From positions 2,780,891 to 2,844,890 of the forward strand of contig NW_024041150.1 of assembly GCF_014851395.1 (NCBI RefSeq): a DNA stretch of 64,000 nt. Direction: 5' to 3'. A program made the translations under genes and the position numbers. The notes below the pieces were generated by a model that did not search any database, was not told the origin of the DNA, and saw only the letters and a list, made by a program, of their open reading frames with translations. Every line of letters begins with the position of its first letter. Position 1 is the first letter of the stretch. Below, in pieces: positions 35,818 to 49,453 of the stretch. This DNA comes from Micropterus salmoides (taxonomy: Eukaryota > Chordata > Actinopteri > Centrarchiformes > Centrarchidae).

Positions 35818-36540
35818 CTGTAGAAGAGATGTGAGACAGGCAGAGATAGAGGAAGAGAGAAAAAAGGAGAGAAGGAAGAGAGACTAAAGTTAGTTGAATA
35901 CATGAGTGTGTTAGGTTCCTGGTTTTGTTTACAAATTGAAAAACAAAAATAACTACCATTATACTAGAGTACAAAATTTGTAGTAAGACTTTTTCTATCT
36001 TTGATCATTATTCACACAAACAATTATCCTCTTTAGTTCCCAGTCAGACCAGAAAGTGGCACAACAAAAACTGTTTGCAAATGTTTGTCAGTGCCTTTCA
36101 AAAACTGTTACAAATGACCGTTACGAAAAATGATTCATATAAGCCTTTTCTGATCTGCCAATGCTACAGTTAAGGTTGGTCGGGTCAAATAAACTACTCG
36201 GCTCGGGTTAGGAATAAACCACGGTCAACAATGACTTGGCAGGAAATGGGGTGGTTGTAATCGCCAGTGTCACAGTAGTAAGACACTTTGTACACCTGAT
36301 CTTTCACCTCATGATCCTCCAGAAGAGGTTTTTCTGAGCCATAACGAATACTGTCCTTTGCAATTTGGTATAGAGATACAAGTCGTCGCAGGTCAATTGT
36401 ACAGAGGTCATTTTAGACATTAAATAAAATTACCTTCAGTGTTTTGTTTTGGTCTGAAGAGACTCAAAATAAGTGGAAATTGTGATTTGATGTAGAAGAG
36501 AAAAACTCTATTGGCACACAGTCTTCTAACTTGTATATTT

Positions 36541-36656
36541 TGTTAATTTCATGGTTTTATATTTATGTCTACTGTTACGCACCTAGTCACCGATGCAAAT
36601 TTCTTGTATGTCCAAAAACTACCTGGCAATAAAGCTGTTTCTCAGTTCTGACTCTC
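36541..36656 (+). repeat. Non-LTR retrotransposon-like 3' tail (copy A)
   Basis: The sequence gcaaatttcttgtatgtcca then aaaactacctggcaataaag and ctgtttctcagttctgactct resembles the 3' end of fish non-LTR elements that finish in aataaagctgattctga-type repeats. The body upstream (36210-36540) is not recognisable. Copy B counterpart is 53485-53603. Confidence 0.4.
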
Positions 36657-37818
36657 AAGGGGCGGAGCATCTAACATTGGATGGTGAGACACAGGATGTT
36701 GTATAGTAAGACAAATCGATCATCAAAATTCATTAAAGCACCACACGTATTAACTGCCACTCCAAAGATGACTCCACTGATATGAACACATTTTGAGCCA
36801 ACATTTTACTGTTACAGAATACATGCTGGGACCACTGGACCCTTACTATGGTTTAATTCCTGTTGAAACTGATTGTTGTTGATATTAGGGAGGGCCATAA
36901 GCCATGAGCGATCAATCTTAATGTAAACCAATACAATATCAATAAAGACAGAAAAGCGGTTTGATGTGATAGGATGGACAGAAGGATAACAAATTTGATG
37001 CTTCTTTGATAAGATTTTATTTTCACACAAACGCAGAAAGATTAAGGTCTTAAAGGTGTTAAATATTCTCTATTTTCCAGAATCTTACATTTTTGTATCA
37101 TTGTTTCTTTAATTTTTCACAAACTTCATTGAAAGTATTTATATAAGTGATTTTAAGTGCATGACAATGACCTTTAATGCATTGCTCAGTCCTATTTTTA
37201 GTGCTACTATATTTAAACCCAAACATTTAAACAACGGCTATGTCTACATTATTTCATAGGGTTGAAAGTTAATGGTCTTTAAGGCACATTCTGTACATAT
37301 TCTGTCCTTCACACTGTAGTATAGTTAATCAAAACAGCTTCAAAGAAAGCATAAACACAATAAAAGCCTTTGGGGATATAATCTACCTCCTCTAATGTAC
37401 TTTGCGTCTTTTGTTCTCACCTTTTCTTTGACCCTCAACATTTATAAAGAAATTGACTTTTGTTGCACCATTCCATGTGTTGAGAAATACATTTGTATTC
37501 ATCAAGTGGATGTGACATTCAAAAATACTTTACTGGTGCAAATTAAAAAATGACACTTTTTTCTTTTTAAAATGGTATGGCATTCAATACTTGTAAAAGA
37601 AAATAAATCTCCAAACAGAAGCCCTTTTTTGTTGCAGAGAATAGGCGGGACAAGAATAACAAATCATGTGTTTTTTCCCCTGGAGAAGCTGGCCTTCCAA
37701 AGTTAACTTTACAGACTGTTTTGAACCTTTCAGTCTTGTTTTGCTCTCATTCTCAACGTCAGTTCGTCTTCCCGTCATAATAAATTTTAGTCTACAAAGC
37801 GAGGGTGGGAATACACAG

Positions 37819-38070
37819 TCAGAGACAAAGAGAGAAAGGTAAGACTCTGTGGGTATCTTGGCGTGTACACAGGAAACCTAAAGGTTGAGAGAAGGTGTTG
37901 TTTCTTAAAGCCCAGCGAGATGATTCAAATGCAGCATCAAGTAAAGTAGCATTTTCACCAGAAGTTCTCTTTTGAAAATGAGCCATTTCCATAAGCCACA
38001 GATGTTCTAGCTGAACCTGTATCTCTTTCTCTGTGTCCCTGCAAGCTAGCACTGCTTGAAATAACCCCTT
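37819..38070 (-). other. Unassigned open frame conserved in both copies
   Basis: A minus-strand frame reads FQAVLACRDTEKEIQVQLEH, and continues for about 60 more residues to PFSLCL without a stop. In copy B (54700-54950) the same frame is intact, but a 1-base indel shifts the upstream part. The composition looks more protein-like than most chance frames here, and ttgcag precedes the ggacacag segment as a possible acceptor. I recognise no domain and it is not part of attractin as I know it. Most likely chance. Confidence 0.15.
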
Positions 38071-38944
38071 GTGTCCTCTGTATGTTTGCAAGCTCCCCGT
38101 TGCATTATTCAACTGTAGCAATGCTGATTCATTTGTTCTCTCTCCCTCTTTATAATTACAAACTTCTGCTCTCCATTTCTGAGACTCACTCTTTATCTCC
38201 TCGCTGCCACATTTTTATCCCCCTCTTTTGCATCTTTTTCCCCCTATTTCTATTCACAAAGCCATCTTCCCCTCTTGCGCTCATTCCAAGCTGCTTTCTT
38301 CACCACTAGCCTATCCTCCATTATTTCCTGTCATTTTCGTTTCATTTGATTTTTTTCATGGATTACTTTAAAACACTTTGGGCACAAATGACATCACCAA
38401 GGATGGAAAAGTACTTTTTCCTTCATTTTCTTTTTGTCGCTCCCCCTACTGTGTTCTTCCCTCCAGTTTTCACTTTCACCTCCCCTTATTTCCTCTTCTT
38501 CTGACAACTCACTGGATCCCCACTATAGTCAATAGTTCAAAGAGTCGGTTGAACAGAATAACCCTAATCCACCACACAGTAGGGATTCTACTGCTAGAAA
38601 AGCACATTTACATACCCAAGAGCAGACTTTAATATCCAATAAATATACCAGATCTGCTATCATCTTAAAATATGATTCAAATTTCAGGGAAATTGGTAGC
38701 CACTGTGCAAATATAAAAATATTAAATATAATGAAATTTTTTGCTTCTCTTTAAATTAATAGATCCAATTTGTACCCACTCAGTGGCATGATTAGGCTTG
38801 CAGTGCCGGCTCAATTTGTGCTTCACCCATAATGATCGAGCATTGCTCAATAGTTACTTGAGTCCACTTCATTTTAACTTGAACCTTTCCTCAACCTGTT
38901 TGGACACTCCACTGTACATTGGTCTGCCATTGGTATTTGCTTCT

Positions 38945-38965
38945 AATATATATATATATATATTT
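38945..38965. repeat. (TA)n microsatellite (copy A)
   Basis: A short pure ta run, also present in copy B near 55832-55851. Confidence 0.7.
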
Positions 38966-39076
38966 CATTATACCTTTAACATTATTGGATTTTTTCAAGA
39001 CAGTCTATTCCCCAACCCAATCAGTCATGCCCATTTCTGCCTTGTTAGCTTGTAATCTTTTTACTTCTTGTACCAA

Positions 39077-39576
39077 NNNNNNNNNNNNNNNNNNNNNNNN
39101 NNNNNNNNNNNNNNNNNNNNNNNNNNNNNNNNNNNNNNNNNNNNNNNNNNNNNNNNNNNNNNNNNNNNNNNNNNNNNNNNNNNNNNNNNNNNNNNNNNNN
39201 NNNNNNNNNNNNNNNNNNNNNNNNNNNNNNNNNNNNNNNNNNNNNNNNNNNNNNNNNNNNNNNNNNNNNNNNNNNNNNNNNNNNNNNNNNNNNNNNNNNN
39301 NNNNNNNNNNNNNNNNNNNNNNNNNNNNNNNNNNNNNNNNNNNNNNNNNNNNNNNNNNNNNNNNNNNNNNNNNNNNNNNNNNNNNNNNNNNNNNNNNNNN
39401 NNNNNNNNNNNNNNNNNNNNNNNNNNNNNNNNNNNNNNNNNNNNNNNNNNNNNNNNNNNNNNNNNNNNNNNNNNNNNNNNNNNNNNNNNNNNNNNNNNNN
39501 NNNNNNNNNNNNNNNNNNNNNNNNNNNNNNNNNNNNNNNNNNNNNNNNNNNNNNNNNNNNNNNNNNNNNNNNNNNN
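39077..39576. other. Assembly gap 2 (500 N)
   Basis: Exactly 500 N, the same length as gap 1. Both edges coincide with the inner ends of the 16.5-kb repeat, so the gap probably has no real missing sequence and marks an unmerged contig overlap. Confidence 0.98.
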
Positions 39577-42500
39577 CGTGGTTATTGTTGTAAAATGGTA
39601 CATGGTTACATTGTCAAGCAATTTGTTTTGGTTTAGGCACCAAACCTTTATGGTTATGATTAGGAAAAGACTGTGGTTAAAATAACATTATTACATAAGT
39701 TAAGTTACATATCTTAAGTTAGATATGTAAGTTAATAAAAAGAATCAACGTTGACCATTTGTTTCACAAAGGAAACGAAGACTGGGCTCCTGGATGAAAA
39801 ATCAGTAATTTATTAGTAATTGAAAACTGATGCCTGGGTCTTAACAAGCATCCATATATGACTATTTGGGAGTAAGACTGGGTTGGTTTGCCAGATGGCC
39901 ACTAGAACTAGATGTCTGCGGGTTGTTTATATGCTGTGATGATGCTAATCCAACACATCTTGTAGTAGCATCCATGTTTATTCGACATTGTAATTTAAGA
40001 GCACATGAACACACTAAATTCGGAAGAACTCGGGAAATGGGACCTTCGGAGGAGCACATGAATGCACCGTGAGCCGCTGGTTGCAATTTGCAACCCTCAC
40101 CACTAGATGCCACTAAAACTTACACACCGAAACTTTAATGATTGCAATCTTATCAAAATATATTACAGCTTCCAACCACCAGTGGCAGTACAGCATTCCA
40201 GTCGGTAAGTAAGAAGCCTTTGTAGAATATTTCTAGGAAGGTTATCAAATACTTTATTTTATGAATGCCTGGTATGTTCAGTTAACTCTGAACATCACAG
40301 ACTGGGATTCGTATGATGTCTTACCGGAGCTTCAACTCTCAATCATCTCATCTGACATATTTTCCCTTCCTTACAGCTTTAAATTCTTCATCCCAGATTT
40401 AAATTAAAAGAATACGGACATGTCATTAAAACATAATCTTCTCTACACTACATACACTAATATGGCTGTAGCTTTCTTTAGCGTCATTCATGTTACTGGC
40501 TTTACCCTCGTAATAAATCCATTTAGTCAGTCATTCGGGCTCTCACACAAAACATGGAGATCCTTATTGTAAAATAAGCACTTAACTCATCCAACCAGTC
40601 TGCAAACGCATAATATTCAAGTGCCCAAAGGAAGTGAACTCAATTCTGTGAGAGACAGAGAGCAACTGGAGGTGAAGGGTGTAAGGAGCAGGGAATCATA
40701 AAGGAGAGAGAGTGAATGAATGAAATGGACAGAGGAGAAGCACATCAAGCACCACACTTGCTGACAACACCGAAATAAGCCGCAATAAAAAAATCCTGAT
40801 CTCTAAGCAAAAAAGGCTGATTTGATATAAATCATATTTTCCATGACTTGTGCAAGCCCCTGAAGAGAGTACAATTCTCACCCCACTGCCTCTGTATGTA
40901 CATACACAATACAAAAGATGCCTGTTGTCAGGATGTGTTTGAATATGTGTGTAGGTGGGAACAGGGCCGTCTGTGTATGTGTGTGTAGTTAGTCTTTGTA
41001 TCTCTCGGTGTCTGTTTGAGTCAGACAGAAAGAGGTAGAGATGAGGAAATCAGTCAGTGAGGAAACAGAGAATATCTGAACAATCTGAACCGATCATCTG
41101 TTTCTACAGTCGGTTCTGCCTTATTCACGAGGGGTTTGCAATTATAAAAAACCCAAGATAACTTAATAGGGGGGAAAATCAAGGTGCCTTGTGGTGCTAA
41201 ACATCACCCCAAATGTTTTGTGTGTCACACAGTACCCCCCACATGTGAACACTTCATACTTAATACAAATTCTGATTTGAGTACAAATAAAATGGGGACG
41301 GTTAAAGAATTTAGACTTGCATACACAATTGAAATTCTTGAAAATTAAACACCAATGCATAAATCTGTGCACACAAAAATGATAGACAGAACTGTGTTGA
41401 GGAAACTTAACAGCCTACCTGCCCCTACCTCCTCACTTCTTCTGCTCTGTGCTCCAACAGAAAGTTCACACCATTAAAAACAATGAGTGTTATGAATTAC
41501 ATCCAGCTGTTTTTAGCCCTTAACCGTGTCAAATATGACTTTTTATTATTATTTCTCTTTTTGCTCTTTAAGAATCCCCCATTTAAACTATTTGGCATTA
41601 ATAGAAAGAAAAACCAAATTGTGTGAAGCTGTGTTAACCATAATTCCTGTGTGTTAACCTACAGACAGAAAACGCATATCTGACTACTCAAAAATATATG
41701 TTACAATTTGGCAAGCAAAGCACCCACCAAACAAGCAGACAAATAATGTGCAGGTTTACGGAAAGCTGGAAAAACAAGACACATGACGCATAAATAAAGG
41801 ATAAGCCATTACGGGACTAAATCAGTATTAATTCAAAGCTGGTAGTCTTGGGTCAATGACTAGTGACGTCGCATGTCTTTTTAGCACAGTGACCTAGTTT
41901 AAAGATCATTAGTTTGGTTTTTATTTTGAAAAAAATCTGTGTTCATTGGCCAACAATTAGCATCTCTGTATTTTCTTCCTATTTTTCTCTTAACGTTGTA
42001 TAACTTTAAGCATATTCTGTGTTGTGCTTGAGCCAAAAGGACCTAACTTACAAGAGACTGCAGGTCAGCTTTATGCAGCAGAAAACAGAGTTTGTGTTTG
42101 AACATAAGACCCAGGTGAAATTTTGTCTGAATTATAATCTGCTCATTAAAAAAATAAAATATATGACGAAAGATGATTATTAACAATGTTTTCAATTACA
42201 TGGCCCTCATTCAACCTCCCTTGAGTTATTACTAAACAAAGCAACCTGGACTTGTTGGAGTCAAATCAGGTACTTGTGAAGGCCTCTGTAGTGGTAATGT
42301 TCACGAGAGGTCACCCCCCCCCACACACACATAATTTAACACTCCTAATGTCGACAGTGATGTAATTCTTATCGATTTCCTGAAAATATGGCACTGTGCA
42401 ACGTGTTCACACCTACCAGAAGTGTTGATTGGGTCTACAGGGAAATCATCTATACAGCAGAATATTATAAAGACAGAAAATGTGTGCGCACGCCCGTGTG

Positions 42501-43264
42501 CTTGAAAAGGTGAGATGGCTATCATGGTGATAAGTATGCTGCTAATTAACTGATGTTCTTTCTCTTGTCTTCTACATGATGGAGGACACATTTATTTCAT
42601 TTCCTCTAAAAAGCAACAGCCTATACACGCTGGTGTTACAACAATACCAACATTTAACCCACTCACCAAACAAAATGTTGATCTTTGATGATTTAGCAAA
42701 AACCTGCAGTAGATTGTGCTAAATGTTTATTTTGAATGTTCAATGCATTTAATAAAAGTGATTTTTATTGAAGCTTTGGAAATTACATCATGGTTATGGT
42801 CTGGTAAGATTAGATGTGAGATGGAACATAAATCCTGGTCACAGCTTATTGCTGGCAGTGAAAATAAATCTGGTGCTGCTCAATCGACAAATATAAATCT
42901 AATTCCTACACACTGGCCTGGAATTGTTTTGGTTTTGATACAAATACAATTTCATCAATTTTAATACTCATTTATTTTTCTATATTATAGGTAAAACAAT
43001 AAGATCATTATTTTGATTCAGACTGCGACATTTTTAAATGAAACTTCCAAAAAGCAAAATTTAAAACTAAATAAAAACAACTGAGATAAAAATTAAAAAA
43101 ACTCCCTTTCCTTCTGTGCGTCTATGAACACTACTGTATTCCCCAGATTATGATCAATCACATTGCTCATCTCCATGAATACATTTTCATCATCTTCATC
43201 ATCATCATCAATGTCACCTTCTACCTACGGCTGACTCCTGCTTTTTCTTTGTCCGGTTCCACAG

Positions 43265-43372
43265 ACGAGGCAGTTTGGTTCGATAAGAGAGGACAGGGCT
43301 TTATACGGTGTTTAATGAAGGCATCATGGGGGAAGGTTCGAGGGCAGAGGGCCAAACATGAAGTAAAGAGAG
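43265..43372 (+). other. Candidate antisense exon (copy B), function unknown
   Basis: This is the counterpart of 26124-26231 in the second copy, with the same acceptor, length and donor. Conservation here says little, because the whole block is nearly identical between copies. Confidence 0.2.
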
Positions 43373-44126
43373 GTAAGAAGTCCTTAAAATACACACACAC
43401 ACACACCTGCATATCAAGAGAAAAAATGGTTTTCATGTCTTGGTGCCATCAAAGAGTCACTCAATATAGTTTCCTTAGCTCAGCAGAATCTGATCAGTTA
43501 CCCGTCAATCTTTAAATGTAAATACTTCAATCATTTCACTCCCAGAGCCAATTTTTTCAGCCTATTTATTACACAGGATTAATAACGCCTCATAGTGTAA
43601 TGCAAATCAAACAATTTTACACAAATATTTTTAAACCTGGGCCCCATTTTCACACATTATGGGGTCGAAATGATTAGTAGGTACAAAAGGTTTTGGAATC
43701 TCTGCAGAAGATGGCTTCAGCAGGCAGCCAGCTGCAGTGCAAAAGATTCCTACGGTGTAATTGTGCCTGTCAAAATTAAATCCACAAAAAGTGCTTCTTT
43801 TTGCCACCGACAGGCTCAGACTCTTCCACCAGGTGTTTGATCAATGCACTCTGGCTGTCATCTTGACCTAACTCATGGCCTTTGTTTAATACTGTACAAA
43901 TTCTGTGTGAAATTTTTTCAGACCTGTAATATGTTCTATCACTAACGGGACAATCAATAGTTTACAAGCTGAGTGGCTCCACTTCTCTCCATGGCCCATT
44001 TGATTTAAAAGCTCATAATCCGGTGCTACTCAACCTTGCCTAGCCGGTGACCCCATTTTTAGGAGTCTATACAATAGTTTGATGGGGTGAAATTGTCTTT
44101 TACCCCTTTAACATGTTTCTGTGTGA

Positions 44127-44715
44127 GAGACACAGACTGTATATAAGAAGTGGAAGTAGTCATCGTGACCTCACCCGTTGGTTTGTGGACTGCTGATTTG
44201 AAGCCTTGAGTTTGCTGCCATCTTGATTTTTTGCAACCAGTGGCATTGGACATGACCGTATTTGGAAGAGAGGGGGGGAGCTAGCTATCTAGCTTAGCTA
44301 GGTGCATCTGTGTCATTTTAACCGGGATCATGATTTTGTCTAGCGAACAACAGTCTTAAAACTAAATGAACAGCCAACTCCTAATAAGCTTTTTCAACGG
44401 CGCTGGTTAAATTTACACATTGACGTAGGTACGAGTCACTCTAGCCTGACTGACAGGTTCCCATGGTAACGACTAGTCAATCACAGATAGTCCGGCCCTG
44501 AAGCATACTCTGCTTTACGGTCTATTTTCCTCTAACTGGGTCCATAATTTACTAAATGAACATCATGTTCTATTGAAGAACACTTGAAACTAGCAATTGA
44601 GACCATAAACCATCAGGAAAGTGTTTACTGAGGTAATAAATCAGCTGAGAAGTAGCCTCATTTTACTATAACTTCTATTGGAACCGGACTTTTTGCAACC
44701 AGAAAAGTTGCATTT
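44127..44715. repeat. Dispersed repeat, TATATAAGAAGTGGAAGTAGTC type (copy B)
   Basis: Counterpart of 26985-27575 in the second copy, differing by a few single-base changes (for example a g deleted near 44273 and a t deleted near 44610). Confidence 0.7.
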
Positions 44716-45751
44716 GTGTCAAGTGTGGAGCAAGTTGTCACATTAGTCTAAGTATGACATAGGATACTTTATTTTACTCTATTCAACCCTACTGCTCGTC
44801 CCACATTGTGTTACAGGACCTAGTTATATGAATTGGATGCTGGTTAATGTCAATGTGAGCTGAAAGCCACAAAGGGAAATCACACAGTCTCAAAGAAAGC
44901 AGCTTATGACGAGACATGAGCCACGGCTGCAGCTGACTGGAGATCAAAAAGGATTCAAAAGCCTTTAAAATCGTATTTACAGAACCGTTTATATGTGTGT
45001 GTGGTTTTGTGTGTAGGTCCATGTGCTTTTTTGGTTTGTCTAAGCTTGTATGTTGACCAGTCAGACACCAGGAATAGAGCTGCCAGAGGGAAGATGACTG
45101 GATACCGCTAAGAATGCTGGGTAAATTGCAATTCCGCCACAAGGCTCTACAGGTACATAAACACACACAAGCATGTTTGGAAGCACAGACATGTGTGCGC
45201 GCACGCACACACACACACACACACACACTTAAGACAGTAGGTGAGAGTGTATTTGGCTGCATTTCCACAGAAAAGACTGAATGGAGCAACTCTGCAGGCA
45301 GCATCCCTCTTCTGCTACTCTACTGCTGCTAAAACTCAAGAACAGCTGGCTCTGTCTGATCCATCAAACACACACACACACTCCCTGTGCCTGTCTGTCC
45401 CAGCCTCTGGTTGATGCTACTGGGTTGCCAGTTTCTTGCAGAGAAGAACTCAACATCTCTATAGCTCCTGCACTGAACACAAATTTACAAAAGAACTCCT
45501 GCTGTTGCACCATGCTTAGAGACTGTACATCAACACTTTAAATTAGGGACGAGGAGAGAGAGAGAACCTCAGACTGATAAATAAATTGTACAGATTTTCA
45601 AATTTATTATTTTGATCGTTTGATATTTTAGTAATTGTTTTGTTTTTACATTTGGCACAGATTTTTTAATCAATTATTTTAAGTTTTTTGTCTATTAATA
45701 TATACACACATTGTTTCATTTATTTATTTTATTTTTTTATATTTTTTTTTT

Positions 45752-46010
45752 TAAACACACACACACACACACACCACACACACACACGCTTACTGTTTTA
45801 TTTATTTATTTTATACATTTTAATTTTTTAACACACACAAACGCTTACTGTTTTATTTATTTTATTAACACAAGCTTACCGATTTATTTATGTATTTTAT
45901 TTTTAATATCTCTTTTTTTTAACACACACACACACGCTTACTCTTATTTATTTTATTTAAATTTTTAATAATTCTTTTATTTTTAAACAAACACATACGC
46001 TTTGATTACT
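45752..46010. repeat. (CA)n plus about 50-bp minisatellite (copy B)
   Basis: Counterpart of 28612-28880. The first CA run is interrupted by an extra c (acaccacacac) and later runs are shorter, showing slippage differences between the copies. Confidence 0.7.
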
Positions 46011-46024
46011 TTACACTTTAATTA

Positions 46025-46130
46025 CTTGTTTAATGAAATGTATGGGGTTGATTGTTCTTATGTTGTATGTAGCTTTGGCAATATTGTTGTTATACATTCA
46101 TGCCAATAAAGCTAATTTGAATTGATTTGA
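46025..46130 (+). repeat. LINE-type 3' tail (copy B)
   Basis: Counterpart of 28905-29000, with the same aataaagc and ttga-type tail. Confidence 0.5.
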
Positions 46131-47358
46131 GAGAGCGAGAGAGAGCGAGAGAGAGATGAGGGTGGGTGGGTGACAAAAAAATGATGGGTTGGGACCCTCA
46201 CCAAAAAGCAACAGCATTGGTTGTTTGTTCAAATGCTTAAAAACAACCTATTTTTACATTTTCCTGACAAGCAACCTCTTGTGATTGTGCCATTCATTTT
46301 TTAATAATCCAGTTATGTTAATAGAAAATGCATTCTGCGTCAAGATTAAGTTCCTTCAAATTGTTGCAAATTAGTAAATTCTAGAAAACAAGTTTGAGGT
46401 GAGATTACTATGACCTCCTCCTGAAGAGGTTGCTTGACAGGAAAACAAATAGAGAACATTTTAAACAATGCTGCCGTTGTTCTGGCAAAGACAGTCTTGA
46501 GGTGAAAGTTGAAGCATAAAGCTATCGACGACTCTGCAGTGAGGGGTTTGTTTGTTGAGGAGTTTGCTACACAAACTTTTAAATTCTATAGGTTAAAGCT
46601 AATAAGAGGAATGTAAGGTAACATGTACATGCCCATACCGAACTATAGGCTGGTAGTTGTCTATGTGAATGTATGAATGATCTGCAGCAGTCAAAATACT
46701 TGTTTCTCCAAAAAAGTCAGATAGCATTCACTTTAACCTAAACTGAAAGAGCTTTAAAATGTGGCCATTCAAGTAGCCTGTCCTATAGGTTTTGATTGAG
46801 AAATATAATGTATAACACATTCAGTGGTTATTCTTTTAATCTTGTTTTAATTCATTTATTCATTAATGCATTCCTTCTCCTGTTTAATGATGTTTGAAAT
46901 ATGAGGGCCTGAAGAACACTAGTCCTGTATGAAGACCCATGTGAAACGAGCACTGAACAGAGCTTAAATAAACTATGACATGAACGACAAAACGTCCTCC
47001 ACACGCAACAGTAACCTTTGACTTGACTGTGTAGTGTGTCTATGCATCACACGACCAGCCTGACACTGTTCATAGACAACCAGAGAGAGCAAGTCAGGTA
47101 GGGCATCAGAGCGATAAGGAAAGAGGGAGCTCCTGATGTGAATCATGCAAAATTTATGGAAGCAATAAAACTGTTCAGCATGAGGTGCCGATGGCAGAGG
47201 AGCATTATACACCGAAACACTGGGTAGCAAAAGATAACAAGCAGAAGAAGAAAAAAATACAAGCTGAAGTCTTGCCTGGAAGACAATTCAGAGGGAAGCA
47301 TGGGTGCACTGTGGTCTGGCTGCTGCTGGAGGTACCTTGTTAAACCTGAGCTCTAGCC

Positions 47359-48040
47359 CAGTGTTTCTCAGCGAGGGCGGTACCGCCCCCCAGGGGGTGT
47401 TCAGAGTATGTCGGGGGGGCGCTGGAAGCAATATTTTGGAAAGGTGGGGCGTTTACCTCAAGATTCACAACAATAGGAGTTTAAACTTTCAACTACTTGC
47501 AAAAAAAAACTAGTCTGCAACATTCAAGTTTACCCCACTGCAACAGGGTGAGAGTGTATTTTTCTGTCAGCTACTTGTGGTGTGGCTCCGTGCTGCCTTC
47601 ACGGGAACTGGAAGTTAGAATATCATCTGTAAAGTTTCACACACATGGTGTTTACAGCGTAAACTCTGGAAAATTGGACGCTCTCTTTCTTGATATTACA
47701 GTGGAAAAGCGTTTATGTCTGAGGAATACATGTTGAACTCCTCATTATCGCAGCGGTTACACATTTACAAGAGGGATAGTCGGCTGTCGGACTTCTCCTG
47801 AAAGCAACTTCGTCCAGCATCCAGCACCTGAGACGACACCAGCGAGTGCCGTGAAGTGGACGCAGCCAGTTGCAGCCACTCTGTGCTCGAGCGGACATAA
47901 ACATAGAATGTTAAAATCTGAGTCGAAAACTTGCTGTTTGTTAGTTTTGTTTTCCTGCTGCATGAGCACCTCCTCATCTCATCCAGTTCTGTGTCTGTCA
48001 GACGGTCGGAGGGATACTACTAGCGAAGCTAAATTCTCAT
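47359..48040 (+). mobile_element. hAT-type element remnant (copy B); right end uncertain
   Basis: Counterpart of 30234-30960. It lacks about 80 bases present in copy A (the stretch around gggactgtgagctgcacttt) and has extra ccagcatccagcacc-like sequence near 47815. Confidence 0.45.
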
Positions 48041-48777
48041 TAAATGATAACGTTTGTCTTGTAATAATATTACGACTTTTATCTCGACATATCAGATCAC
48101 AGAAATGTGGAAGACATTCTGAATGTGCAGAAAACCTGCTAAAACAGATGAGCTATTAAAATACAATCAATAACTGAATTAAAATGAATTAATTTATCAC
48201 TGAGGTGAAAATGTGCCTCAAACTAATTTATAGAGGTTAAATTCCCCAAACAAAATACATAAAAGAGGAGGGAAGACTAAATCGTGTGTGTTAACTCAGC
48301 AGGGATGATATTATATTATCTTCCTGAGAAACATATTTAAAAGCAATAAAGACCTCAATTTTGTGTTTCCCTTTATATAAAACATTTCCACCATAAATTG
48401 GTGCAGAAAAGGCAGAAATTTCTTCTTCAGAAAAATCTTCTGGGGGAGGGACCCAACTTATGAAGTGCCCCATTCAATAAAACAGTCTTGGCTTTATAAA
48501 TAGTTTGAGAGGAACAGTTACTTAAATATAAGGACTATTAACATGGCGTTTTTGTTCATCCTGCAACATCAGGACCCACGTGAGGAAACTCCGGTGGCTG
48601 ACTTATGCTGATCTGTATCACAAAGAGCTCACTAAGTAATAATTATAAGCATAACCTATTATGAATAATGTAAAAACATGACAGGTAGTTCAGTAATAAT
48701 ACTTATTAGCCTATAGTATACTGTTATTTTGCTGTCACAAATGATTTATGGACTTGGGTAAACAGAGTAGCCTTTTT

Positions 48778-49453
48778 TAAGTAGTCATATTATGCTCATT
48801 TTCAGGTGCAAAATCTCATTTAGGGGTTGTACCAGAACAGGTTTACATGGTTTCATTTTCAAAAAAACACCATATTTTTTGTCATTGGCTTCGTTTTATC
48901 TATGGAGTGATATCTTGTCTCTAAATGATCTTTGTTGGGAGCTGCACACGCACACTTGCTAGTTAAGGACTACTAGCCAATCAGAAGGAGAGAAGGGCGG
49001 GTCGTGAGAAGCTGGTAAACACGGCTTCGGTTCAGCTGTACATGTTGCCGACCAGCTTGGTAACATAGACTGGAGCAAGAGTTTCAGAGTGGCGAGTTAT
49101 TAATCTGTAACAAAAGTATCTTTCATCCATAAAATTTTTATCTGAGCTCTGTCTCTACATCACAGTAACAAATTTATGTCCACTGACTGCCTGGAGGGTA
49201 GCTGGTGTTTGGAAGGGAGAGGAGAGGCAGCAGGCGGACATCTTGTCACTGTGTGCTGCAGCTCAGTGTGTTTTTCCACCGGTGTTTTTGTGGGCGTGTT
49301 AGGCATGTTGGCGAGCATCATGACGCACATTTTGATGTGTCATCACAGGGACCAAAGGGAAAAGGCTGGACTACAAGCCAGCTGTTTTCAGGCAGTTCAG
49401 AGCAGTGTTTTCTGTGGGAGATTCCTTTGCAAACCTATTACATGCACAAAAAT
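48778..49453. mobile_element. Teleost MITE, AGTAGTCATATTATGCTC type (copy B)
   Basis: Counterpart of 31799-32518. It lacks about 48 bases (from catactgcacactgatgcag to ccctgtgttga in copy A), replaced by a 6-base gtcatt. Confidence 0.6.

Larger units (their letters stand above)
22407..39076. repeat. Large direct repeat, copy A (16,670 bp)
   Basis: From cgtggttattgttgtaaaat at 22407 to cttcttgtaccaa at 39076 this block matches 39577-55964 almost base for base. The offset drifts from 17,170 at the left, through 17,141 at 26124 and 16,945 at the exons, to 16,888 at the right, so copy A is 282 bases longer. It contains the PSI and EGF exons and ends at the first N of gap 2. Copy A carries several blocks missing from copy B, for example 36657-36716 and most of 31902-31949. 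Confidence 0.97.
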
